From: Cyrtodaria siliqua
Lineage: Eukaryota; Mollusca; Bivalvia; Adapedonta; Hiatellidae
DNA: 64,000 nt
Assembly (NCBI GenBank): GCA_037043455.1
Contig: JAWPHD010011502.1
Location: 1 to 64,000, forward strand
Direction of reading: 5' to 3'
Part shown: positions 51,241 to 63,285 of the stretch, one piece after another
Layout of the letters: each line of letters starts with the position of its first letter
Numbering within the stretch: position 1 is the stretch's first letter
Position numbers and translations under genes: made by a program
Notes under the pieces: model-generated
Seen by the model: the letters and a program-made list of their open reading frames with translations, nothing else
Databases searched by the model: none
What the model was told of the DNA's origin: nothing

Positions 51241-52355
51241 CTCTCATAAAAAAGGTAGACCCCTGTGGATTTGAACCAATGACCCCAGGTTTCCAATATA
51301 GCATATTGCATATTTAAGACAGAAACACCTGTTGGTGTTAAAGCCGGGTTTTCTACAATGACAAAGAATAGCCCGCGGCCCGCCCGGTTTACACCAATCT
51401 ATAAGCCAGTTTTTTTTTCAAAATCCCGGCTAACTAGAGGTTGTTCTTAGTAAAAACAGATGTCTCCCCAGCTGCGGAAAAGGCCATAAATCTGCAAAAA
51501 CATCATTCACGTTGAACACAAAGATAATATGCGCAACTAGGCCTGGTACTGAACATACTTGCCAAGTTTTGTTGAAATCCGGCTAGGGGTTCAGGAGAAC
51601 CAGTGCGGACAAATTTTGTGTATTAAAACCTTTAATGGGCCAGAACTCTGCCAAAAATTATTTAACCGGAACACGGTGCAAAAATGCGCAACTAGGCTTG
51701 GTACAGATTATCCTTGCCAAGTTTCATTGAAATCTGGCCAGGGGATCAGGAGAACTAGTCTGGACAAGGTTTATGCATTAAAACCTTTAAAGGGCCATAA
51801 CTCAGCCAAAAATCATTCAACCAGAACACAGCAACGATATGCATAGCTAGGCTTGGTACAGTTTAATTGAAATTCCGGCTAGCGGTTTAGGAGAACTAGT
51901 CGGGGAAAAAATGTGTGTATTAAAACCTTTAAAGGGCCATAATTCTGCCAAAAAATCATTCAACGGGAACACGGCGAAACATGTGCAATGAGACTTGAAA
52001 CTGATCATCATTGCCAACTTTCGTTGAAATCTGGACAGGGGTTCAGGAAAACTAGTCCTGACAAGGTTTGTGTATTAAAACCTTTAAAGTGCCAAAAGTC
52101 TGCCAAAAATCATTCAACTGGAACATGGCAATGACATGCACAACTAGGCTTGGTACTGATCATCCCTGCAAAGTTTCGCTGAAATCCGGCCATGGTTAAG
52201 GAGAATTAGTTCAGAAAAAGTCTGTGTATTAAAACCTTTAAAGGGCCATTACTCTGCCAAAAATCATTCAACTGGAACACGGCGATGATAAGCACAACTA
52301 GGCTTTGTACTGATCATCCCTGCAAAGTTTCGTTGAAATCCGGCCAGGGGTTTAA

Positions 52356-53597
52356 GGGAATGTAGTGACACAGCCAAACAATCTCCAATACTGAGAGTCC
52401 TGAAGAATTTTGAAAAAGGTGAAAGAACAAGAGGTCAATGACCTTGAAGCTCTACTAATAGGTTTTGATAGCTAGATCAGCATTCCTGTGAAGTTTCATC
52501 AAAATCTGTCAAGTAGTTTTAGAGGAGTAGTCGCTACAAGTTGAAGTTTTTACTATATAACTATAGGTAAACAAAGATGGCCACTGGCAGCCATGTTTCA
52601 TGTCGAATCAAAATCATTTTCGACAAGGATCAACATCTTGTCATGCTGATCATTTCAGAAAAAGTCCCATATAAATATCACTTACAGTTTTCAAGAAGTA
52701 GTCGCTACAAACTTGTTTTTAAAAAATCTATGTTAAGCCGTGGTGGCTATCTTGAATTTTCGGCCGACCTGAAATTTTGCTAGGATCAACTAGACATCAA
52801 GAGCAACATTCCTGTGAAGTTTCATGAAAATCCGCCAAGTAGTTTCAGAGGAGTTGTCGCTACAAATTTTTACTATACAAATCCTAGGTAAACAAAGATG
52901 GCCACTGGCGCCCATGTTTAATGTCGAATCAAAATATTTTTCGACAAGGATCAACATCATGTCATGCTGATCATTTTAGAAAAAGCCCCATATCAATATC
53001 ACTTACAGTTTTCAAGAAGTAGTCGCTACAAACTTTTTTTAAAAAATCTGTTTTTAGCCATGGCGGCCATCTTGAATTTCCGGCCGACCTAAAAAGATTC
53101 TGCTGATCTCTGATCAGTCGAGCTAATTATCAAAATCGAATAATAAACAAAAACAGATATGACCATTTGAAGGTTTTTTAAAACGGATATGGGAGCCGTC
53201 ATTTTGAGAACTATGATGTCAATGTTCAAAATTACCATATATGGAATATGGTTAAATATCATTTAAAGCGAAAAAAATCACTGCAGATGGAAGCAAAATC
53301 CTTTACTGGTCATATAAAGCATTCTTGCCATTAAGTATACATATTTTTCATACAGTTGCTGTCATTTTTTCCCTAAAAATAGTAAATTGTCATATTTATA
53401 AATATTCCATATATGGTCATTTAGAACTGTGATGTCATAGCTCACAAAATGGCGGCTGTTATATCCGTTTCAACAGAACCTTCAAATGATCATATCTTCA
53501 TTGTTTTTAGTCCGATTTTGATAAATCTTTCATCCTTTACCAAGTTTTTCAGAATGCTCAATAATAAAAAGTGTTTGGTTGTGTCGCTACATTCCCT
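52356..53597. mobile_element. MITE-N copy enclosing a family a element
   Basis: Ends 'gggaatgtagtgacacagcc' and 'ggttgtgtcgctacattccc' with TTAA next to both. Interior as 29501-30049 except for the insertion 52429-53124. Confidence 0.88.
52429..53124 (+). mobile_element. pearl-type element family a (short)
   Basis: Starts 'aacaagaggtcaatgacctt', ends 'gatctctgatcagtcgagct'. It interrupts MITE-N between 'aaaaaggtgaaa' and 'attatcaaaatcg', phrases adjacent in the intact copy. No clear target duplication. Confidence 0.85.
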
Positions 53598-53889
53598 TTA
53601 AGGAGAACTAGTCCGGACAAAGTTTTTATTAAAACCTTTAAAGGGCCATAATTCTGTTAAAAATCACTCAACCGGAGCACAGCGAAGATATGCACAACTA
53701 GGTATGCATCCCTGCAAAGTTTCGTTGAAATCCAGCTAGGGGTTCAGGAGAACTAGTCAGTAAAAAGTTTGTGACATACAGACAACAGTCAGACAGACAA
53801 CAGACAGACAATTATAGACAGACAACAGACAGCACAAAAACAATATGTCTTCCCTCCACAAAGTGGGGGAGACATAATAATTATGGTCG

Positions 53890-55730
53890 ACATTGAATCC
53901 AGTGACCAAAAATGCAATCCCAAGCTTCCTTTTTCATATAAGCTACCTATACATAATGTTACATGCCAATATCTCATTCATAACTGTAGTTATTGAACAG
54001 AAACCATTTTTCTGTTGTTAGTAACAGTGAACTTGATCTTGACCCCAAATGCAATCCTAAGCTTGCTTTTTATATAACCTACATATCCTTAAAGTTTCAT
54101 GCCAATATCTCATTCCTGAAGTTCAATATTGAACAGAATCTATTTTTCTGCTTTTAGTAACATTGACATTGACCTTGAATCCAGTGACCCCAAATGCAAC
54201 CCCAAGCTTCCTCTTCATATAAGTTACATATCCATAAAGTTTCTTTCCAATTTCTCATTCCTAACTGAAGTTATTGAACAAAAAACATTTTCTATTTTTA
54301 GTAAAAGTGACCTTGACTGCAGCGACCCTAAATGCAATCCAAAGCTTATGTTTTATATAACCTACCTATCCAGAAAGTTTCATGCCAATATCACATTCCT
54401 AACTGAAGTTATTAAACGGAAGCCATATTTCTGTTTTTAGTAACATTGACCTTGACCTTAATCCAGAGACCCCAGATGCAACCTCTATCCAGAAAATGTC
54501 ATGCCAATATCTCATTCCTAAATGAAGTTATTGAACGGAAACCATTTTTCTATTTTTAGTAACACTGCCCTTGTCCTTGAACCCAGTGACCCCAAAAATG
54601 CAATCCCCAAGCTTCCTCTTCATAAAAGCTACCTATCCATTAAGTTTTTTGCCAATATCTCATTCCTAACTGAAGTAATTGAACGTAAACCATTTTTATA
54701 TTTTTAGTAACAGTGACTTTGACCGCAGTGACCCCGAAGGCAGTCCCAAGCTTGCGTTTTATATAACTTACCTATCCAGAAAGTTTCATGCCAATATCTC
54801 ATTCCTACCTGAAGTTATTGAATGGAAACCATTTTTTCTATTTTAGTAACATTGACCTTGAACCCAGTGACCCCAAATGCATTCCCATGCTTCCTTTTTA
54901 TATAAGCTACCTATCCAGAAAGTTCCATGCCAATATCTCATTCCTAACAATGTTATTGAACTGAAATATTTGTTCTATTTTTAGTAACATTGACATTGAC
55001 CTTGAACCCAGTGACCCCAAATGCAATCCCCAAGCTCCCTAGACCTTTTCATAAAAGCTACCTATCCAGAAAGTTTAATACCAATATCTCACTCCTAATT
55101 GAAGTTATTGAACAGAAATGCTTGTTCAATTTTAACAGTGACCTTGACCCCAGTGACCCCCAAATGCAACCCCCAAACTCCTCTTCATATAAGCTTCCTA
55201 TCCAGAAAGTTTTATACCAGTATCTCATTCCTAACCAAAGTTATTTGATCAGAAACAAAACAAACAAAAAGGTTAACACAAACTGTTTTTAGGAACATTG
55301 ACCTTGACCTTGAACCCAGTGACCCCAAATACAATCCACACGCTTTCTCTTCAAATAAGCTACCTATCCAGGAAGTTTCATGCCAATGCCTCATTCCTAA
55401 CCGGTTATTGAATGGGAATCGTTTTTCTGTTTTTATTAACAGTGACCTTGACCTTGACCCCAGTGACCCCCAAATGCAAACCCAAGCTCCTTTTCATATA
55501 AGCTTCCTATCCAGAATGTTTTATACCAGTATCTCATTCCTAATCAAAGTTATTTGATCGGAAACAATACAAACAAAAAGTTTAACACAAACTTTTAGGA
55601 ACAATGACCTTGACCTTGAACTCAGTGACCCCAATACAATCCACACACCTCCTCTTCATATAAGCTACCTATCCAGAGAGTTTCATGCCAATATCTCATT
55701 CCCAGATTACTGAACGGAAACCAAACTTAA
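53890..55730 (+). repeat. ~150-bp tandem array (about 12 diverged units)
   Basis: Repeats 'gaccttgaacccagtgaccc', 'caaatgcaatcccaagcttc', 'aagtttcatgccaatatctc' and 'gaagttattgaacggaaacc'. Two units carry a ~40-bp insertion ('gaaacaaaacaaacaaaaag'). Plus ORFs to 103 codons are repeat-derived. Confidence 0.88.
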
Positions 55731-56795
55731 ACAAGAGGTCAATGACCTAGAAGCTCTACTGATAGGTTTTTGATAGCTAGATCAGCATTCCTATGAAGTT
55801 TCATGAAAATTCGTCAAGTAGTTTCAGAGGAGTAGTCGCTACAAGTTTTCATTATATAACTATGTAAACGAAGATGGCCGCTGGTGGTCATGTTTAATGT
55901 CAAATCAAAATAATGTTTGACAAGCATCAACATCATGTCATACTGATCATTTTAGAAAAAGTCCCACATCACTAACACTTATAGTTTTCAAGAAGTAGTC
56001 GCTACAAACTTGTATTCTGAAAATCTATTTTTAGTCATGGTGGCCATCTTGAATTTCGGGGCCGACCTGAAATTTTGCTAGGATCAATTAGACATCAAGA
56101 GCAACATTCCTGTGAAGTTTCATGAAAATCCGTCGAGTAGTAACAGAGAAGTAGTCGCTACAAGATTTTACTGGATAACTATGTAAACAAAGATGGCCAC
56201 TGACAGCCTAGTTTAACGTTGAATCAAAATAATTTTCGACAAGGATCAACATCATGTCATACTGATTATTTTAGGAAAAGACGCATATCAATATCACTTA
56301 TAGCTTTCAAGAAGTAGTCGCTACAAATTTGTTTTTTGAACATTATTTTTAGCCGTGGCGGCCATCTTGAATTTCCGGCCGACCTGAGATTTTGCTAGGA
56401 TCAATTAGACATCAAGAGCAACATTCCTGTGAAGTTTCATGCAAATCCGTCAAGTAGTTTCAGAGGAATAGTCGCTACAAGTTTTCATTAAAAAACTCTA
56501 CGTAAACAAAGATGGCCGCAGCCATGTTTAACGTCGCATCAAAATAATTTTCGACAAGGATCAACATCATTCCATACTGATCATTTTAGAAAAAGTCCCA
56601 TATCAATATCACTTTGGATTTCACATCAACATTTTTGCTCGGATCAACTAGACTTCATGGGCCACATTTCTGTAAAGTTTCATGAAAATCCATTCAGTAG
56701 TTTCAGAGGAGTAGTCGCTACAAAAAAAAGTTTACGGACAGACAGACAGACGGAAAGACGAACGGACGACGGACACCGCACCACGGCATAAGCTT
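55731..56795 (+). mobile_element. pearl-type element family a (3' end lost)
   Basis: 5' 'aacaagaggtcaatgaccta', ~2.5 cores, ACRG tract at 56735-56775, then 'ccacggcataagctt' breaks off before the usual 'gatcagtagagct'. Confidence 0.8.
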
Positions 56796-58345
56796 CATTG
56801 TTTCATGAGAAAAAAGGTGCTGTTAAAGTTTGGTGAAGATTGGACATGGTTATGCTATGATATAACAACTAGATCGGTGTCAGCACTTTGTCAGTATAAC
56901 AAGGCCTTTTGGACCCAGATAAATGACCTTGACAAATTGGCCTGACTAAGTTTTTGTAAAGAAAAAAATGAGCATTTAACCCATATAATGAACTTCAGTG
57001 TGAACTTCAGTGTGAACTTGACCTTTATATTTTAGTATGATCATAAGATGAGTATATACTGAAAGTTTGATGAAGAAATATCAAGAAATGAGAAAGTTAT
57101 AGCCAACGTTAAGTTTTCGTGAAGAAAAAAATGAGCATTTAACCAATATAATGACCTTCAGTTGACCTTGACATTTATATTTTAGTATGGTCATGTCAAT
57201 GTTGTCATAATGAGTATATATTGAAAGCAGGGCTTCTAAAATTTTAAAATGCAAATCGGTCCAGGTTTTTAACTGCCGTAAGAATCGCGCTTATTTTGAA
57301 AAAATCACTAAAATCGCCGTACCCCACCCACCGTCAGCTGCACCATGATTTTTTTCCGTTCAGTCATTGATATAGAGAACTATTTAAAATGTATGTTTGT
57401 ATTATATTTGTATTATTTCTAACTTACTTTATCACAATTTGTACATTTTAATGACTGACATCATATGATGTCTTCGCTTTACTGAATGAATAATTTTCAC
57501 TCAATATTAAAATTGTTGATCATTTGAGAAATTGAACCGGAAGCGTCTAATAAACCGGGTAGGTATAAAACGCGGACTAACACGCGCGGATTAGCGGATT
57601 ATATACGATTTTACATAAATTTGAGTAATATCGTTTTTCATCAATTAGCTTAATTAATACCAAATGTTACGACTAACGCAAACAATTTCGGTCCGACTTC
57701 AAAAAAAAACGGTGTCAGGTTTGATCACTTTCCTTAATATTATACTTAAAGTTATTGTAAAAAAATAATCAAACAAGCAATTAACACATCTCGGTATTTT
57801 AATGACGCAAACAAATTTCAGTCCCAGCTTTGGCCACTTAAAAAAACAAACCGACACAAGCAAACAGGCTAACACCTTACGACTAACGGTATATCAAAGA
57901 AATCACAGACGGTAACACTCGCTTCAGTGAACCGACAGAACGCGTGATATACTTTCACTGATCACACATCAAAGGCGTGCTACATGGCTATAGACTCTTC
58001 CGGAAAACTCCCTACTATCGGTAATGGTTTAGTCCAAATTGACCAAATTGACCTACTTTCGCACAGCGAGTGACAAGCAATCATGTTATGGATCAAAGAA
58101 TATTGCCGCAAGGCATATTTCAAGGAGTGTGTAAGGTAATTGTAGACTTTTTAACGACCGATAGATAAAATATCTGGGACCGATTTTAACAGAGATTTTG
58201 AAAAGAAAATCGGTCCGGAGAAACAGAATTCGGTCTGGGGACCGACGAACCGGCGATTTTAGAAGCCCTGATTGAAAGTCTGATGAAGAAATATCAAGAT
58301 ATGAAAAAGTTCTAACCAACGTTTAGTTTTAGTGATGGACTGACG
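56796..58345 (+). repeat. ~130-bp core repeats interrupted by a hAT-like element
   Basis: 'gaagaaatatcaagaaatga' and 'gaaaaaaatgagcatttaac' repeat twice before 57227 and once after 58271; ends with 'gacggacggacggacattct'. Confidence 0.7.
57228..58270. mobile_element. hAT-like non-autonomous element (1.04 kb)
   Basis: Ends CAGGGCTTCTAAAAT / ATTTTAGAAGCCCTG, perfect 15-bp inverted repeats, with a perfect 8-bp target duplication ATTGAAAG (57220-57227, 58271-58278). CAGGG ends and 8-bp duplication are hAT features. Subterminal 'cggtcc'/'ggaccg' motifs recur. No transposase seen. Confidence 0.92.
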
Positions 58346-58371
58346 GACGGACGGACATTCTAGCAATTATA

Positions 58372-58850
58372 GTCTTAAGTGGCTAATTCAATGCAAAACT
58401 GATAGCCACATAAACCCAAATTAGCCACATAAATCCAAAATTGGACATGTTTTATGTGACTAATTACTTCCTAACCCTAATGACACAGAGTACAAAGCAC
58501 TAAGTGGCTAGACACCTAACTACCATTTTGTTTGCTCGGACGGACGGGCGGACCAACATTGGAGGTTTATGGGGTTAATGTTTTATGAGCTAAATTTTCG
58601 TTTACGCTTATGACGTTCAAACGAATCAGTATATATGTCGCTATCCATTTGTTCACTCTTTTGTTCTTCTAGCCATGCACACATTTTTTTAGCCACATAA
58701 CAGAAATAGAATGAATAGCATCTATTGTTCTCCATTGTTTTCCTAGCCACCTAAGTATTGATTCGTAAGCTCGGACTGACGGACTGACTTACAGACGACA
58801 AAGTGATCCCTATGTATATCATTTTTCTTCGAAAAGCCAACACAAAAAGG
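58372..58850 (+). repeat. pearl-type element piece with 'gtggcta' repeats
   Basis: 'tagccacataaacc' and 'taagtggcta' recur; ACGG-type tracts near 58536 and 58775; 3' 'aaagtgatccctatgtatat' and hairpin-like 'tttttcttcgaaaagccaac'. Confidence 0.5.
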
Positions 58851-58919
58851 AAAATGTGGACACCCGCCCACAACCCACCCGCCGGGTTTACGCCAGTCTA
58901 TAAGCCGATTTTTTTAAAA

Positions 58920-60690
58920 AACAAGAGGCCAAAGAGGGCCTGTTTCACGCTCTACTGGCTAAACATAAAGTTTATGTATAATATCATTCAACCGAAACAT
59001 GGCGATGACATACGCAACTAGGCTTGGTACGATCATCCCTGCCAAGTTTTGTTGAAATCCAGCCAGACGTTCAGGAGAACTAGTCTGTACAAAGTCAGTG
59101 TATTAAAACCTTTAAGGAGTCAAAACTCTGCCAAAATTCATTCAACCAGAACACGTCAATGACAGGTGCAATTAGGCTTGGTACTGAAGATTCGCTGAAA
59201 TCCGGCAAGGAGTTCAGAAGAGACAAATCTGGACAAAGTTTGTCTATTAAAACCTTTCAAGGGCCATAACTCTGCCAAAAATCATTCAACCGGAATATGG
59301 CGATGATATGCACAACTAGGCTTGATACTGATCATCCTTGTCAAGTTCAGCTAAAATTCAGGAGAATTAGCCCAAAAAATGTTTGTGCATCAAAAACCTT
59401 TAAAGGGCCATAACTCTGCCAAACATCATTCAACCGGAACATGGCGACGATTTTCACAACTAGACCTGAACTGATCATCCCTAAAAAGTTTTGTTTAAAT
59501 CTTCCAGGGGTTCAGGAGAACTAGTCTGGACAAAGTATGTGTATTAAAACCTTTAAAGGGACATAACCCCGCCAAAATCATTCAACCCGAACACGGTGAC
59601 GATATGTACAGCTAGGCTTGGTACTGATCATCCCTGAAGTTTCAGTGAAATCCGTCAAAATGAAGGCCCTTTCGTCTTACCGAGGCAAAAATATAGTATT
59701 TTTCAGAAAATCAAGGGCCATAACTCCTATATAAATGGTCCAATCTGGCTGTTTTTCAAATTTGTCAGAGCTTTAATTGATATTAACAATCTGATAAAAT
59801 TTGGTAACGATAGAATGAAAAATAAAGGCCTTGTTAAAAAAAAAAAAAAAAAAATGAACAAAAAAAGTAAAAAAATAATCAATCAAAAAAATTAAAATTA
59901 AAACATAAAAAAAAGTTAAAAAATAATAATAATAAAAATATATATATATATAATCAAAAAAAAGAAAAGTAAAAAAATCTGGTACAATTTGGTAAAGATC
60001 AGATGAAAATGAAGGCCCTATCGTATTAACGTGGCAAAATATAGCATTTTTAACGAAATCAAGGGCCATAACTCCGCTGTTACTGGTCCGATCTGGCTGG
60101 TTTTTGATCTTGTCCGAGCCTTCATTGATATTAACAATCTGGTATAGTTTGGTAAAGATCGGATTAAAAATGAAGGCCCTATCATCTTAACGAGGCAAAA
60201 TATAGCGCTTTTAACTAAATCAAGGGCCATAACTCTGCTGTTACTGGTCCAACCTGGCCGGTTTCAAACTTATCCGAGCTTTTCATTGATATTATCAATG
60301 TGGTAAAGTTTGGTAAAGATTAGATTAAAAATGAAGGCCCCATGGTCTTAACGAGGTAAAATATAGCATTTTTAACTAAATCAAGGGCCATAACTATGCT
60401 ATTACTGGTTCGATCTGGCCGTTTTTCGAACTTGTCCGAGCTTTCATTGATATTACCAATCTGGTAAAGTTTGGTAAAGTTCGGATGAAAAATGAAGGCT
60501 CTATCGTCTTAACAAGGTAAAATATAGCATTTTTAACTAAATCCAGGGCCATAACTCCGCTGTTACTGGTCCAATCTGGTTTAGTAAAGATCAGATGAAA
60601 AATGACAAGGTAAAAGTTAACGGACAGACAACGGACAACTCGCCATCCCAAAATCTCTGCTGGCCCTTGGCCAGTAGAGCTAAAAATGGC
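58920..60690 (+). mobile_element. pearl-type element with two different core types (b and f)
   Basis: 5' 'acaagaggccaaagagggcc' with 'gctctactggct'; 3' 'gctggcccttggccagtaga' then 'gctaaaaatgg'. First half has ~165-bp family f cores (58985-59650), second half ~170-bp family b cores (59655-60600); ACAGAC tract at 60612-60625. An A-rich/(TA)n expansion is at 59835-59985. Confidence 0.8.
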
Positions 60691-61170
60691 TAAAAATCAA
60701 GGGCCATAAAACTCTGGTTTTACTGTCCCAAACTGGCTGGTTTTCAAACTTGTCCGAGCTTTCATTGATATTAACAATTTGTGCAAGTTTGGTAAATATC
60801 AAATCCTAAATGAAGGTGCTTGAGTGTTCACAAGGCAGAGTTCGGCATTTTTCAGCAAAACAAGCGCCTAACTCTTAGTGTTACTAATCCGATCTGGCTG
60901 GTTTTCAAGCTTGTGCAAGCTTTTATTGTTGTAAAGACTTGACAGTTTGGTAAAGATCAAATAATAAATGAAGTTGCTAGAATGTTCACAAGCTCATGAC
61001 TCTGGTGAAACCAATCCGATCTGGCTGGTTTTCGAACTTGTCTAAGCTTTCATTGATATAAAGGCGCTAGTAAAGTTTGGTAAAGATCTGATTAATAATG
61101 AAGGCCCTATCGCGTTCACAAAGCAAACGTTGACGGACGACCATGGACGACTTCGGCCAGCAGGGTTAAA
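60691..61170 (+). repeat. second family b-type tail unit
   Basis: Diverged ~140-bp cores ('gatctggctggttttcgaac') ending 'gacgaccatggacgacttcg' then 'gccagcagggttaaaaatg'. Confidence 0.65.
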
Positions 61171-61332
61171 AATGACATTATCAATGTAAAACCTTACCTT
61201 AATAGCATTTGTATGCATCAACCTGGATATATCCAGGTTGATGGTTATTAAACATAACAAATAATTTTGTCCAAATAATCTTCAAAATCTCTTCAAGGGC
61301 AAAGATGTCCTTCTATATTTTTGTGTATTCAA

Positions 61333-61603
61333 CAGGCACGTACCTGGTGTTTTGGGGTATATATGCACAGGGGAGGGTGTGGGGTCAGGGCATCCCCGTT
61401 TTTTTTTGTTGTTGAAAAATTGAACCCTAAATAAGTAGTTTTGAGCAATTGTATTATGCTATTTACTAAATTATACAACCCTCACCGTAACCCCACTTTG
61501 GCTTCACTTATTATTGCATTTTTTGCTTTTTCATATTTCCCCCCGACACCCAAATCTGAATTATACGCACATGCGTATAGGAGTATGCCCAGGTAAGCCC
61601 CTG
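61333..61603. mobile_element. possible small MITE
   Basis: Ends CAGGCACGTACCTGG and (inverted) CAGGGGCTTACCTGG match imperfectly, flanked by ttcaa on both sides. Internal C-rich and T-rich patches. No family recognised. Confidence 0.4.
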
Positions 61604-62998
61604 TTCAAGGACGAATTTGATGTCTTTATAGAATGATATTAAGAAGGGGTATGTTTAAAAACATGCATTGTTTCGTGACAGATTCACTTATTTTAAACAA
61701 AGAACAGTCTATGCCTAGCCAATACACTGAAGATTATAGTTTCTATTTAACTAATTTGATTTGTCAGAATATATACTATGCACAAAAATTACCATTTTTC
61801 AGGTTCAAATTGTGAACGAACTATTGATTTTGTTTAAAAACCTATTTGAAATTCTCATTAAATATGCTTTTTGTTATTTAATTTATGAAAATTTATGAAA
61901 ATAATCCAGTTCGTGGCTTTGCTAATGATTTAAATACAATTGAATTAAAAAAATAGTTTCCTGTGTTACAGGTTGTCATATCTCCAATTCAACAGTTAGA
62001 ATTACCTTAAAAGTTTGAGCTTATTATTTTAATAGTAACGATTATGTTAAACCAGGCTACCTTGCACCATGCATGATTAGCATCAGTCAAGTGTACCACT
62101 GTCACCACTGGAAATGTAACAAGACCAGGCCCCGTATTCTTGAAACTTACAAGTCAAAATCTCAAGCTCAGGTATAACAATTTTAAAATCTGACTTGAAA
62201 CTTAACACAAATTAAGATATGCACATATTACAACTGTCTGTCACAAAATGATCTTCAGCAGAGCGTATTGGTCGTACATAGCTCTTGTTAGCACTTGACG
62301 ACATCTGTCAGTCACATAATAATCCCGTGTTCAGTTGAAACATATTCACCATTTGCCAGATATATTCATGTACCACGGGAAAGCGAGCAATTTTATAGCG
62401 TTGGTAGAGGGAGTTTGGCAGGGCCTTTCAATAAGTTTATATGTGCGTTAATGCATGTAAAATTATAGGTATTTTACAATTTATCTCTCTAAAGGGCAAA
62501 ATTGTTTAAGGGTCCTTTTTGTGCAGATATGAAAATTGCGTCTGTTGCCACGTGGGTCACGATGGTTTGGGCAGAACGTTGGGTTATATAGTGCATTGTT
62601 TTCTAGTCGTGGCCGGTAATGTTGAAAGTTGCTTTGATTGGAGCAGTCGTTTGGAAAGGGTGAAATTCACAGGTAATATGTGGTCAGTACATCTATTTTA
62701 TGAAATTTTATTGTACATTTGTATTCAATGGGCATCGCTATTTTGTTTCGTGATATTGTACATGCTTCTCAACATTAACTTGATACAACTAGCATCTAAA
62801 GTTAACTTTATTAGATATTATTGTAATCGATTATTAATTGTAATACACTGGTTAATGGTGGTTAACGGTGAGATAATATACCTGTATATATGCCCATGCA
62901 TATAAATGGCATTGTAGAATACGTATACATTGCTACACATCATAATTAGAGAGTGGCTCACATATATTTACGAGATAATGATTAGTTTGTGTAAAGAT
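61604..62998. other. nothing recognised; one 128-codon ORF
   Basis: A plus-strand ORF at 62519-62905 is hydrophobic and Tyr/Leu/Ile-rich in its second half, with no recognised motif. Probably a chance ORF in AT-rich DNA. No ACC exon found. Confidence 0.4.
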
Positions 62999-63010
62999 GA
63001 TTGTATAAGA

Positions 63011-63273
63011 ACTGAACTGAATGTTGTTTAACGGCTCATTAACAAAGTATAGGTTATTTAGAGCCGCCCCAGAGAGAGGGGAAGGATACATTGGAATCCG
63101 GGAACCTGCCCTACTCTTATTATCGAATAGATTTCTATGGTTCTTTAACGTGCTCGGAGGATAGACCGATACACGGGACCGCCCGGTTTACGTCCCTATC
63201 CGACGGACGAGGCTAAGGTAAAGTGTCTTGCCCAAGAGCACACCGACGGAACTCAGTGGCACCACGGAGGATT
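63011..63273 (-). repeat. SINE-A, 5'-truncated with perfect target duplication
   Basis: Flanked by GATTGTATAAGA at 62999-63010 and 63274-63285. The body is intact from tail to 'ggcaccacggaggattga', i.e. truncated inside box B. Confidence 0.95.
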
Positions 63274-63285
63274 GATTGTATAAGA

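Larger units (their letters stand above)
51420..53880 (+). mobile_element. pearl-type element family f, interrupted by MITE-N and family a
   Basis: ~165-bp cores with 'attaaaacctttaaagggcc' and 'tcggctaggggttcaggaga'-like phrases; ACAG-rich tract at 53775-53832; 3' hairpin 'atgtcttccctccacaaagt' then 'gggggagacat'. Interrupted at 52356-53597; cores resume at 'aggagaactagtccggacaa'. Confidence 0.75.

Noticed and set aside
51250..51310. tRNA-like box B (ggttcaaatcc on the minus strand)
   Set aside because: No convincing box A at the right distance and no SINE body or target duplication.
61195..61235. 25-bp ACC microexon with donor ATTAAG|gtaagg
   Set aside because: The palindrome 'aacctggatatatccaggtt' makes the acceptor doubtful, and the residues do not fit the ACC segment expected before exon 1.
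62519..62905. 128-codon ORF as a membrane protein gene
   Set aside because: Hydrophobic residues follow from AT-rich codons; no motif, promoter or homologue recognised.
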